This document shows, piece after piece, positions 1 to 8,600 of a DNA stretch of 64,000 nt. The notes below the pieces were generated by a model, which ran no database searches, was not told where the DNA came from, and was given only the letters and a program-made list of their open reading frames with translations. Numbering within the stretch: position 1 is the stretch's first letter; every line of letters starts with the position of its first letter. Source of the DNA: Bacteroidaceae bacterium (GTDB lineage Bacteria; Bacteroidota; Bacteroidia; Bacteroidales; Bacteroidaceae); assembly GCA_017619335.1 (NCBI GenBank), contig JAFZSP010000032.1, positions 1 to 64,000 on the forward strand, written 5' to 3'. Made by a program: the position numbers and the translations under genes.

Positions 1-200
1 AAAACGCGTGCCTTTAGGTACGCGACAACAGATCCCTCTCGCGTACCTACGGCACGCATTCCATTTGCGACCACCTTACCAGCCAATGAATTGGCTGGCT
101 ACCCTTATCAAATGCCTACGGCATTAACCCATTCACACCAATCAAATGCCTACGGCATAAAACCCTTCAAACCCTTATCAAATGCCTACGGCATCAATCC
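1..200. repeat. Cluster of short palindromic repeats
   Basis: Three copies of the palindrome ATGCCTACGGCAT lie at 112-124, 146-158 and 182-194; the first and third also share the flank ACCCTTATCA. Two longer relatives with the same TAC core and GCGTGCC/GGCACGC arms lie at 4-25 and 40-57. A separate hairpin AGCCAA-TGAA-TTGGCT is at 81-96. No coding sequence is visible before position 251. Mobile or structural origin is inferred; function unknown. Confidence 0.7.
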
Positions 201-250
201 ACGCAATCAACCACAACACAAACAACACTAAACGCTAAACTGAAAAACTT

Positions 251-364
251 ATGAAAAAGGAAACTTGGAAACGCATTCTGGACATCGTCATCACCATCCT
301 CACGGCGATTGTCACCGCACTGACCACCACCTCGTGCATGGGTGAATTGGGGCTTTTAAAGTAG
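251..364 (+). CDS. Smalltalk-type micro-protein (37 aa)
   Basis: This tiny gene encodes 37 residues: a basic start (MKKETWKR), a hydrophobic stretch rich in Ile, Val, Thr and Leu, and the ending TTSCMGELGLLK. That pattern (MKK-TWK, hydrophobic run, TSCM) matches the Bacteroidales 'smalltalk' family of roughly 35-residue proteins of unknown function, from memory of that family. The TSC could be a lipobox, making it a very short lipoprotein, or the segment could simply be a membrane helix. In Bacteroidales such genes are usually near an HU-like DNA-binding protein and a cell-wall amidase. Neither is visible here, because the window begins only 250 bases upstream and the downstream side is repeat-rich. 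The stop codon lies inside an 8-bp-stem hairpin (361-381). Confidence 0.72.
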   Translation: MKKETWKRILDIVITILTAIVTALTTTSCMGELGLLK

Positions 365-381
365 TGACTGAATGTCACTAC
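361..381 (+). other. Hairpin over the smalltalk stop codon
   Basis: GTAGTGAC and GTCACTAC form a perfect 8-bp stem with a 5-base loop. The stop codon (362-364) lies in the left arm. No T-run follows, so it is not a typical intrinsic terminator. Confidence 0.5.
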
Positions 382-440
382 GGCCCCAATGAGGGGAGCC
401 ATAACTCCTATGGCGACGGAGGGAAGGGCCATTCTAAAAG

Positions 441-479
441 ACTCACCCCCGACCCCTCTCTTTCAAAGAGGGGTGTGGA
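441..479. repeat. REP-like GC-rich palindrome, intergenic copy
   Basis: A CCCCTCT...AGAGGGG hairpin with a pyrimidine-rich flank, in the spacer between smalltalk and the acyl-CoA ligase. It resembles copies near 6.4, 13.7, 20.1, 38.5, 39.7, 39.8, 41.3 and 51.9 kb. It is followed by three heptamer repeats (505-525). Confidence 0.65.
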
Positions 480-540
480 CCGGGTGGAACCCCGAGAGTT
501 ACACTTGTAACCTGAAACTTGAAACTACCCTAAAAAACAG

Positions 541-573
541 CTTGCCCGCGTCACGAATGAGGACGCGGGCAAG
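541..573 (-). terminator. Terminator of the acyl-CoA ligase gene
   Basis: CTTGCCCGCGTC and GACGCGGGCAAG form a 12-bp perfect stem with a 9-base loop. On the minus strand it is followed by CTGTTTTTTAG, a good U-tract. The same stem and the adjacent ATCTGATT-CCCAAA block recur at 46321-46385. Confidence 0.85.
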
Positions 574-588
574 CGGTGTTTTGGGGAA

Positions 589-2316
589 TCAGATGACTTC
601 TATGCCTTGTTCTTCACAGAGTTTCAGGCTGAGTTCCTTGAGCTTGAACTTCTGGATTTTGCCGCTGCCGGTGAGGGGGAAGCCATCGACGAAGAAGACG
701 TATTTCGGAATCTTGTAGCGGGCGATCTTGCCGCGACAGAACTCGCGAACGTCTTCGGGTTCCATCTTGGCACCCTCGTAGAGGATGATGAAAGCACCCA
801 CTTCCTCGCCGTATTTCTTGGATGGCACAGCAGCCACCTGGACGTCTTTGACTCCTGGCATGTGGTAGAGAAACTCTTCAATTTCACGGGGATAGATGTT
901 CTCGCCACCTCGGATAATCATGTCCTTGATGCGGCCCGTAATCTTGTAGAAGCCTTGTTCGTCCCGGATGCCCAGGTCGCCGGAGTGGAGGAAACCGTTC
1001 TCGTCAATCACCTCGGCGGTGGCTGTGGGATTCTTGTAATAGCCTTTCATGACGTTGAAGCCTCGGCAGCACATCTCTCCTTGCACGCCCACAGGACATT
1101 CCTTGCCTGTCTCGGGGTCCAGCACCTTCACTTCCACGAAGGGGAAGTCGCGTCCCACGGTGGTGCAGCGCTGCTCAAAGGTGTCGTTCAGGCAGGTCTG
1201 TGTCATGCCGGGCGAGGACTCGGTGAGGCCATAGACGCTGGTGATGGTCATGTACATCTTCTCGCTCACCTGCTTCATCAGTTCCACGGGACAGAGGCTG
1301 CCGGCCATGATGCCTGTGCGCAGGCAGGTGAGGTCAAACATGGAGAACATCGGGTGGTTGAGCTCGGCAATGAACATGGTGGGCACGCCATAGACGGCTG
1401 TGCAGCGTTCCTTGTGGATGGAGGCCAAGACCACCAGGGGGTCGAACTTCTCCACCATCACTTCCGTGCAGCCGTGGGTGAGGCAGTTCATGGTGGCCAG
1501 CACCACGCCGAAGCAGTGGAACAGCGGCACGCAGACGCAGAGCTTGTCGGCCTGGGTGAATCCCATGTTCTCGCCTGTGAAGTAGCCATCGTTGGCAATG
1601 TTGAAGTGTGTGAGCATCACGCCCTTGGGGAAGCCTGTGGTGCCGCTGGTGTACTGCATGTTGCAGACGTCATGACAAGAGACGTTGCGCTTCATGTCTT
1701 CCAGCACCTCGTCCTCGATGTTCTGTCCCAGCAGCAGCAGCTCGGCAGTGTTGTACATGCCGCGGTACTTCTCCATGCCGATGAAGACCACGTTCTTCAT
1801 GCAGGGGAAGCGCTCGCTGTTGAGGTGCCCGCGTTCGCAGGTCTTCAGCTCGGGCAGCATCGTGTAGGTCATATCCACGTAGTTGCAGTCCCAGGTGCCG
1901 TCTGTGATGCACAAGGTGTGCATATCCGAGTCTTTACAGAGGTACTCCAGCTCGTTCTGCTTGTAGTTGGTGTTCACGGTGACGAGCACTGCGCCGATCT
2001 TGGCGGTGGCATAGAGGAAGGTGAGCCAGTCGGGGACGTTGGTGGCCCAGATGCCGACGTTGGAGCCTTTTTTCACACCAATCGCCACAAGACCTTTTGC
2101 CAGGTTGTCCACACGCTCATTGAACTGCTTCCAGGTGAAGCGCAGGTCGCGGTCGCTATAGACGATGTATTCGCGGTCCGGCGTGGTCTCGGCCCAGTGT
2201 TCCAGCCACTGACCCAGCGTGCGTTCAAAGAGTGTATAACCCTGACTGCCCGTCTCGGCGGGGTATGTACGGTCTGGCAATGGCCTGCCGGCCATATCTA
2301 ATTTCACATTATTCAT
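589..2316 (-). CDS. AMP-binding fatty-acyl-CoA ligase
   Basis: Activates a carboxylic acid, probably a medium or long fatty acid, as acyl-AMP and transfers it to CoA in the cytoplasm. The 575-residue protein is full length for the ANL superfamily. The P-loop-like motif [14 protein letters not shown] is near residue 224, a YGLTESSP motif is in the middle, HSGDLG and [16 protein letters not shown] mark the hinge, and the conserved lysine in [11 protein letters not shown] is near the C-terminus. It lies 41 bp downstream of an XRE-cupin regulator on the same strand, a pairing seen repeatedly in Bacteroidales and consistent with local control by the acyl product or substrate. The spacer between them is made entirely of heptamer repeats. 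A strong terminator follows. The exact acyl substrate cannot be read from the sequence. Confidence 0.9.
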   Translation of the reverse strand: MNNVKLDMAGRPLPDRTYPAETGSQGYTLFERTLGQWLEHWAETTPDREYIVYSDRDLRFTWKQFNERVDNLAKGLVAIGVKKGSNVGIWATNVPDWLTFLYATAKIGAVLVTVNTNYKQNELEYLCKDSDMHTLCITDGTWDCNYVDMTYTMLPELKTCERGHLNSERFPCMKNVVFIGMEKYRGMYNTAELLLLGQNIEDEVLEDMKRNVSCHDVCNMQYTSGTTGFPKGVMLTHFNIANDGYFTGENMGFTQADKLCVCVPLFHCFGVVLATMNCLTHGCTEVMVEKFDPLVVLASIHKERCTAVYGVPTMFIAELNHPMFSMFDLTCLRTGIMAGSLCPVELMKQVSEKMYMTITSVYGLTESSPGMTQTCLNDTFEQRCTTVGRDFPFVEVKVLDPETGKECPVGVQGEMCCRGFNVMKGYYKNPTATAEVIDENGFLHSGDLGIRDEQGFYKITGRIKDMIIRGGENIYPREIEEFLYHMPGVKDVQVAAVPSKKYGEEVGAFIILYEGAKMEPEDVREFCRGKIARYKIPKYVFFVDGFPLTGSGKIQKFKLKELSLKLCEEQGIEVI

Positions 2317-2320
2317 TCCA

Positions 2321-2360
2321 AATTATGAATTATGAATTGTGAATTATGAATTATGAATTA
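2321..2360. repeat. Heptamer array (AATTATG)n
   Basis: Five consecutive 7-bp units (AATTATG, with one AATTGTG) plus a partial unit fill the spacer between the XRE-cupin gene and the ligase gene. The array just overlaps the stop codon of the regulator. Confidence 0.85.
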
Positions 2361-2942
2361 AAATGGAATATACACCAGCGCGAGGATCTTGGCAGCGTGG
2401 CCGGGGGCACCGTGGACGTGGTGCTTGACGATGCTGTCATAGTAGATGCTGTCGCCTGCTGTCAGCGAGTACTTTTCCTTGCCGTACTCAATCTCCACCT
2501 GGCCCTCCATGACGTAGATGAATTCCTCTCCCTCATGGGCCGAGAGCTTGAATTCCTTCTCCTCACTGGGCTGAATCTCAATGATGAACGGCTCCATGTG
2601 ACGTCCGGCTTTCTGCTGTGCCAGCGGGTGATACTCCATGTGCTTGCGGGCATCGGAGGCATCGTTGGAGAAACTGATGCTGCGGTTGCGCTCGCGTTCT
2701 GCGGCTCGGGTGATGACGGGTCCCAGGGCGTCGTTGTCGTCCATGAATGTTCCCAGTCGCACGCCGAGTGCGCGTGCAATCTTGATGAGCGGTCCCAGGG
2801 ACGGCAGGTTCTGCTCGTTCTCGATGGAAAGGATTTGGTCAATGGACAAGCCACTGCGTTCGGCAATCTCCTCCACGGAGATGCCCTTGGATTCACGGAT
2901 GCCTCTGATTTTGTGTCCGACTACGTTGCTTTTTTCTGTCAT
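2358..2942 (-). CDS. XRE-family regulator with cupin sensor domain
   Basis: A 194-residue transcription factor. Residues about 8-65 form a helix-turn-helix of the XRE/Cro type (KIRGIRESKGISVEEIAERS followed by LSIDQILSIENE). Residues about 115-190 form a single cupin beta-barrel (SAHEGEEFIYVMEGQVEI and AGDSIYYDSIVKHHVHG), which probably binds a small ligand. It is transcribed ahead of the acyl-CoA ligase and so probably regulates it and itself. A -7 box TACCTTTG on the minus strand lies at 2972-2979, giving a leader of about 25 nt. The effector is unknown. Confidence 0.88.
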   Translation of the reverse strand: MTEKSNVVGHKIRGIRESKGISVEEIAERSGLSIDQILSIENEQNLPSLGPLIKIARALGVRLGTFMDDNDALGPVITRAAERERNRSISFSNDASDARKHMEYHPLAQQKAGRHMEPFIIEIQPSEEKEFKLSAHEGEEFIYVMEGQVEIEYGKEKYSLTAGDSIYYDSIVKHHVHGAPGHAAKILALVYIPF

Positions 2943-3065
2943 AATTAGTGCTTTATTGACAAATGTGGGCGCAAAGGTACGGATTTCTTTCCAAATGTAA
3001 GTGTTTTCTCCGCAATTTTTTCGCGAAGAAAGCAGGGTGAAGGTGATTTTTTGCCTGTAGGAGCC

Positions 3066-4415
3066 TCAGAGCAGGGTCGGCAGCTGGTGCAGACGGGTGC
3101 TGTTGGAGCCCTTGATGAGGATGAGTGCGCCCTGTGGCTTCTCTGTTTCTATGTGGGCCTTGACGGCTTCCACGTCGGGGAAAGTGCGCACAAAGACGTC
3201 GGCAGGCACAGGCAGCTGTTCCAGCGCTTTCTGGAATTCACCGCCCACAAACCAGATGACCTCTGCGTCACTGGCCAGCGCCTCGGCGGCCACGCGCAGA
3301 TGGGCCTCCTCACTCTCGGCGCCCAACTCTTTCATATCCCCCAGAATCATCATTTTCAGGGGATGCCCGATGCTGCGGAAGTTGTGAAGGGCGGCCAGCA
3401 TGGAAGTGAGGTTGGCGTTGTAGGCATCAATGATGAGTTCGTTGGTGGTTGTACGGCGGTATTCCGAACGCCCGAGACTGGGCTGATAGGTGGCCAGCGC
3501 CTCGTTGATGTCCTGCTCACTCACCTCAAAGTGCAGTCCCACGGCGATGGCTGCCAGCACGTTGTCCAGGTTGTAGTCACCGATGAGACTGGTCTGCACC
3601 TCATGCTGCTGCCCATAGCGTGCCCGCCACCAGAGCTGCAGCATGGGGTTGCAGTCCAGGAGGTCGCCTTCACAGCACCAGTTGATGGTGAGAGCCTGTT
3701 CGCGGGCGTAGGGGATGCATTTGTCGGTATCGATATCTATGTCCCGCTCCACGAGCATGTCCTGAAGGTCATAGTTGCTCTCGTTGATGAAGATGCGGGC
3801 CGTGGATTTTCGCTTGAGATAGTCATACAGCTCGCCCTTGGTGCGCTTCACACCCTCAAAGGAGCCGAAGCCTTCCAGGTGGGCACGTCCCACATTGGTG
3901 ATGAGACCGTAGTCGGGCTGCACGATGGCTGTCAGCGCAGCAATCTCTCCCGGGTGGTTGGCGCCTGTCTCGATGATGGCAATGTCGTGCTCTTGTGGGC
4001 GCAGCTTCAACAGGGTCAGGGGAACGCCGATGTGGTTGTTGAGGTTGCCTTGGGTGTAGAGCACGCGGTAACGCATGGACAGCACGGCGGCGATGAGTTC
4101 CTTGGTCGTCGTCTTGCCGTTGGTGCCAGTGACCTGCAGCACGGGATGATGGAAATGACGGCGGTGGTGGGCTGCCAACTCTTGGAGCGTTTTCAGCACG
4201 TCGGGCACCAGTATGTAACGGTCATCACCGTCGGGGACAACGGCAGGGTCATCCACGACTGCGGCAGCAGCACCGGCTTCCAGCGCTTGTGCCGCATAAC
4301 GGTTGCCGTCAAAAGTTTCGCCGCGCAGCGCAAAGAAGAGACTGCCCTGGGGCACGTGACGGCTGTCTGTAGTAACCTCGGGGTGGGCGAGATACACCTT
4401 ATATAATTTATCCAT
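3066..4415 (-). CDS. murF: UDP-MurNAc-tripeptide--D-Ala-D-Ala ligase
   Basis: MurF adds D-Ala-D-Ala to the UDP-MurNAc-tripeptide, the last cytoplasmic step of the peptidoglycan precursor. The 449-residue protein has the Mur ligase order: an N-terminal domain with VTTDSRHV, the ATP-binding loop VTGTNGKTTTKE near residue 105, the central-domain ETGANHPGEI, and a C-terminal domain with the DAYNANLTSM loop typical of MurF. The ATG at 4415 is preferred over the in-frame TTG five codons upstream because the family starts close to it. It appears monocistronic, since its neighbour downstream has its own promoter. It is far from other mur genes and from the ddl-like gene at 13.7 kb. Confidence 0.93.
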   Translation of the reverse strand: MDKLYKVYLAHPEVTTDSRHVPQGSLFFALRGETFDGNRYAAQALEAGAAAAVVDDPAVVPDGDDRYILVPDVLKTLQELAAHHRRHFHHPVLQVTGTNGKTTTKELIAAVLSMRYRVLYTQGNLNNHIGVPLTLLKLRPQEHDIAIIETGANHPGEIAALTAIVQPDYGLITNVGRAHLEGFGSFEGVKRTKGELYDYLKRKSTARIFINESNYDLQDMLVERDIDIDTDKCIPYAREQALTINWCCEGDLLDCNPMLQLWWRARYGQQHEVQTSLIGDYNLDNVLAAIAVGLHFEVSEQDINEALATYQPSLGRSEYRRTTTNELIIDAYNANLTSMLAALHNFRSIGHPLKMMILGDMKELGAESEEAHLRVAAEALASDAEVIWFVGGEFQKALEQLPVPADVFVRTFPDVEAVKAHIETEKPQGALILIKGSNSTRLHQLPTLL

Positions 4416-4527
4416 ATTCTGTTGATCCAAGACTGCAAAGAAACGACTTTTCTGCCCATTCTTGCCATCTTTTTCTTAAAAAACGTCTATAAACCGACAA
4501 ATTGAACAATTAATCAGAACTTTTGTC

Positions 4528-4558
4528 TTGGCTGCGTCAGGAAAACTAACTACTTTTG
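4528..4558 (+). promoter_or_regulatory. Promoter of the zipper-GDPD gene
   Basis: TTG at 4528-4530 and TACTTTTG at 4551-4558 are separated by 20 bases, the Bacteroidetes sigma-ABfr arrangement. An inverted repeat ACTTTTGC-GGCG-GCAAAAGT (4552-4571) overlaps the -7 box and the start region. Confidence 0.8.
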
Positions 4559-4591
4559 CGGCGGCAAAAGTCCAAACATACATCCTGACAA

Positions 4592-5605
4592 ATGAAGAAA
4601 CTGATACTTTTTCTCGCTGTGGCCGTGCTGGTCACCTCTTCCTGTTCCAACCGCTCGGAGGGTGCCGTGAACGGCGCGGCCGTCGGCTCGCTGCTCGGCA
4701 GTGTGCTGGGAAACATCGTTGGCGGGTACCATGGAGATAACGTGGGAACCCTTGTGGGGACCGTAGCCGGCGGTGCCGTGGGGTATTCCGTCGGATCAGC
4801 CTCGGAGCGGCGCCGGGAAGCTCGTTCCAATTATTATGCCCCGCAAGGCATTATGGTGCGGGAAACACTCGTGGAAGAACAACCCGTCAGCTATCCCACA
4901 CAGACCATCGCCCACCGCGGTTTCTGGCGTGCCGAGGGTGCCGCCCAAAACTCCAAAGCATCTTTGAAAAAGGCACTTGACCTGGGTATCTGGGGCTCCG
5001 AGATAGACGTCTGGATGACGACAGACAACCACGTGATGGTGAATCATGACGAAACCTTCCAGGGTATTACCGTGCAGGACACCACCTTCGCTGCCTGCCG
5101 TAAGCTGCGGCTCAGCAACGGCGAGAAGATGCCGGAACTGAAAGACCTTCTGAAAGTTATGCGCAAGACCAGCAGCCCCACTTGCCTGGTCTTGGAGGTG
5201 AAACGCCATCGCGACCCGCAGCGCAGTCGTGACTGTGCCGTCGCTTCCGTTGAAGCAGTGAAGAAAGCTGGCGTCCTGGACCGCACCGTCTATATTTCTT
5301 TCTCTATGGAAGCCTGTGAGACGATTCACCAACTGTTGCCCTCCGCGTCTGTGGCCTACCTCAGCGGTGACCTTTCACCAGAGGAGGTTCACAAGAAAGG
5401 CATCAATGGAATCGACTACCACATCAATGTCTTCCGCCAGCACCCGGAGTGGGTGGAAGAAGCCCATCGGTTGAGGATGTCTGTCAACGTCTGGACGGTT
5501 GACAAACCATTGGACATCATTGAGATGCACAACTTGGGCGTGGATTTCATTACCACCAACGAACCCACGCGCTGTGACAGCATCCTGACGCGAACTATCC
5601 GCTGA
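4592..5605 (+). CDS. Lipoprotein: glycine zipper fused to GDPD
   Basis: A 337-residue lipoprotein (signal peptide ending VTSSC, lipidated Cys18). Residues about 24-70 are a glycine-zipper segment with repeated GxxxG spacing (GAAVGSLLGSVLG, VGTLVGTVAGGAVG), as in outer-membrane 17-kDa-antigen-type proteins. Residues about 103-330 are a glycerophosphodiester phosphodiesterase barrel: IAHRG (His108), EIDVWMT (Glu137, Asp139) and NHDE (His152) are the expected catalytic or metal residues, and WTVDK plus DFITTNEP close the barrel. The enzyme would split glycerophosphodiesters to glycerol-3-phosphate at the envelope. The zipper-enzyme fusion is unusual and may anchor it in or multimerise it at the outer membrane. 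Its 3' end is only 2 bp from the convergent regulator gene. Confidence 0.85.
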   Translation: MKKLILFLAVAVLVTSSCSNRSEGAVNGAAVGSLLGSVLGNIVGGYHGDNVGTLVGTVAGGAVGYSVGSASERRREARSNYYAPQGIMVRETLVEEQPVSYPTQTIAHRGFWRAEGAAQNSKASLKKALDLGIWGSEIDVWMTTDNHVMVNHDETFQGITVQDTTFAACRKLRLSNGEKMPELKDLLKVMRKTSSPTCLVLEVKRHRDPQRSRDCAVASVEAVKKAGVLDRTVYISFSMEACETIHQLLPSASVAYLSGDLSPEEVHKKGINGIDYHINVFRQHPEWVEEAHRLRMSVNVWTVDKPLDIIEMHNLGVDFITTNEPTRCDSILTRTIR

Positions 5606-5607
5606 GA

Positions 5608-8600
5608 TTAGCTGTGCTCTTCCGTCTCGTTCACGAAGTCCTTGGGCAGGACACCGAAGCGCGCACGGAAGCATTTGGCGAAGTAGCTGCTGGAGGTGAA
5701 GCCCACCTGTGCGGCCACCTCAGTGATGCGTTGTCCCTGTCGCAGGAGCACTGCGGCACGCTGGAGGCGTTGGTTCTTCATATAATCTACTGGGGTGAGG
5801 TCGGTGAGCGCCTTGATCTTGCGATAGAAGCTGGAGCGGCTCATGTTCATCTGCTCGGCCAGGGTGTCTATGGAGAATTGTTCGTCCTTCATGTTTTTCT
5901 CCACGAGTTCCTTCAAGCGTTCCATGAATCTCAGGTCCTGCTCGTTGATGCCGAAGTCACCAGGAATGGCTTCTGTGCTGGTGCCGTCAATCTGGCGGAG
6001 GCGCTCGTGGAACTGCTGGCGCAGTCGCAGGATGTTCTGTAACTGCAGTTGCAGCTGCCGCATGGAGAAAGGCTTCTCCAAATAGACATCAGCGCCCGAA
6101 GCCATGCCTTCCACTTTGGCCGCCACACTGGTCTTGGCGGTGAGGAGGATGACGGGGATGTGGCTGGTATTGATGTCGGCTTTGACAGCCTGACAGAGCT
6201 GGTTGCCGTCCATGCGAGGCATCATGACATCACTGATGATGATATCCACTTCCTGGTGCTTGAGCAGATCCAGCGCCTGGAGACCGTCCCGGGCTTTGAG
6301 CACGCGGTAGGCGGGTCGGAGGCCGGCGGCGGTGGCAGTGAGCAGTTCCTCGTTGTCTTCCACGAGAAGGAGGGTATAACGGGTGGTAGCCCCCTCTGGT
6401 AGTCCCTTCCCGTCCTCCCCCAAGGGGGAAGTACTCTCCTCCCCCTTGGAGGAGGTCGGGAGGGGACTCCCTTCTGTAACCTGATTGGTCGTTTCCTGAT
6501 TTCTTGGCAGCGTCAGCAGGAAGGTGGTGCCCCCTCCCGGAGAGTCTGTGGCGGTGATCTCTCCGCCGTGGGAGCGTGCCAACATCTTGGCATTGGCCAG
6601 TCCGAGTCCTGTGCCGAGTGTGGCGGCGATGTCGTCACCAGCAATCTGATGATACAGGTCGAAGATGCGGTTCTTCTCACTGTCTGGAATACCGGGTCCG
6701 TCGTCCACCACTGCAATGACGAGGCGATCGTCGGGCGCTTCTTCCAGTCGGAGGATGACTTCTGAATGGGCATATTTCAGGGCGTTGCCCAAGAGGTTCA
6801 TAATGACTTTGGAGATTTTGTCGCGGTCCAGGGTTGCCGTGAGCGCTGGCGGCAGCTGAAGCTGGAAATGCATACCGCGCACTTCCATCGCATCGGTGAA
6901 CTGTGCAGCCAGCTCGGTGAGAAGCTGGGGCACATCACACACTGAGAGATGGAGGTTAACGCGCCCGTTCTCTGCTTTCTGGAAGTCCAGCAGCTGGTTG
7001 GTGATGCCCAGCAAGTAGTTCATATTCCGACTGATGGCGTTGATGTGTTGGCGGTTTTCGGGTCCCAGGTCTTGCTGTTCCATCTGCTCCAGAGGAAGGC
7101 TCATCAGTGTGAGTGGAGTGCGGATTTCGTGGACGAGATTGATGAAGAAACTGATCTTTGACTGGAAGTTCTGCTTCTCCTGCTGGAGGCGATAGTCCTC
7201 CAGTCGGCGGTCATAGCGACGTCGCATGATGCGGCTGGCGCGCAATGCCAGAAGCACCAGGAGGGCGATGACGATGAGGGCGTAGGCCAGCCAGGCCCAG
7301 ATGGTACGGTACCAGGGCGGTAACACCGTGACTGCCAGGCGGGCGTAGGTGCCCGGATTGGTGGAGCTGACTTCACGCAGGAGAAACTCATAATCACCCG
7401 GTGGCAGGTGGGAGTAGGTGACCTCGGCGGTCTCTGTGCCTCGTGCCCAGGTCTGCTCGTAGCCGCGCAGCATATATTCATAACGCACGGGCGTGCTGCC
7501 CAGGAAGTGTGGCGCTGCGAAATGCAGGGTGAAGCTGTTGTCGGCAAAGGGCAGGCGGATGGAACTGGCTGTGTACAGGGGACGGTCCAGCTGCAGGCGC
7601 TGCAGTTCTTGGTGGCTGTCGTCCACGAAAGGCAGGCTGAGGGAAAGAATATAGACGGGCGGTGCCGGTTCGGTGGCAGCTGCCCTGTTCGGGTCAAAGG
7701 TGATGAATTGCCCCGCAGAACCGATGAATCCTCCCGCTGGTGTCACACAGGCAGCAGCCACCGTCTGACGGTCGCGCTGGAGGAGGGAAGAGAGACGGGG
7801 AGCATCGGTGGCGGCACTGCGGTCTGGCGGGATACAGAGGATGCCTGCCTCGGTGCCCACCCAGAGACGGGCGTCATCGTCTTCCACGATGAAGAGAATC
7901 TGACGCGGAGCGACGGGTGAGTTCAGAGGAAAGTCCTCGAAGGACGTGCCGGTGGGGCGTCGTCGCTGTAGGACGCCATCCTTGAAAGCCACCCAGAGGT
8001 CGCCGCTGCGGTCGGCAGTGACGGTGCTGACGGCATTACTGTGGAGACCGGACTGCATATTGAAAACTTCAAAGACGAAGCGGTCTGGAGCCATGCGGAA
8101 GAGACCGCGGCCTGTGGTGGCTGCCCAGATATTGCCCAAGGAATCCTCTGCGATATCCACAAAGGGGGTCATGGCGTTGATCTCGGAGAATCCCATGAAG
8201 CGCTGTTCCTCCCTGTCAAAACGGCGGATTCCCCAGCTGGTGGCCACGAAGATGTCACCTCGGCGAGTGCGGAAGATGCGATTAATCTCGTTGCTGGCCA
8301 CAGTGTATGGCTTCGTGGAGGAATAGACGTGACGGCGCAGGGTCCCGTTGGTGAGGTCGCGGATGATGATGCCATCATGTCGCGTGCCCACCCAGAGAAA
8401 GGTGCTGTCCAGCATAAGCGTGGTGACATCGTAGGTCTCTGTTCCCAGTGGAACGGGCGTGAGTTCACCCGTGGAGGGGCGGAAGTGGAAGAGGCCGGCA
8501 TCTGTGCCCACGTAGAGCGTGCCGTCTGGCACTGGGCAGAAGGTGCGAACGACGGTACTGCGCTGGTCCTTGCCTGGTAAGGAATGTACCTGCAGATAAC

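Noticed and set aside
389..718. 109-codon frame downstream of smalltalk
   Set aside because: It runs through the REP element, the terminator and into the antisense of the ligase; no domain and no promoter.
607..2301. Long open frame (564 codons) antisense to the acyl-CoA ligase
   Set aside because: It is His/Val/Ala-rich with no recognisable domain, fully overlaps a gene with clear motifs, and arises from GC-biased codon use of the true gene.
3051..4406. 451-codon frame antisense to murF
   Set aside because: It mirrors murF codons, has no promoter or domain, and the opposite strand encodes an obvious MurF.
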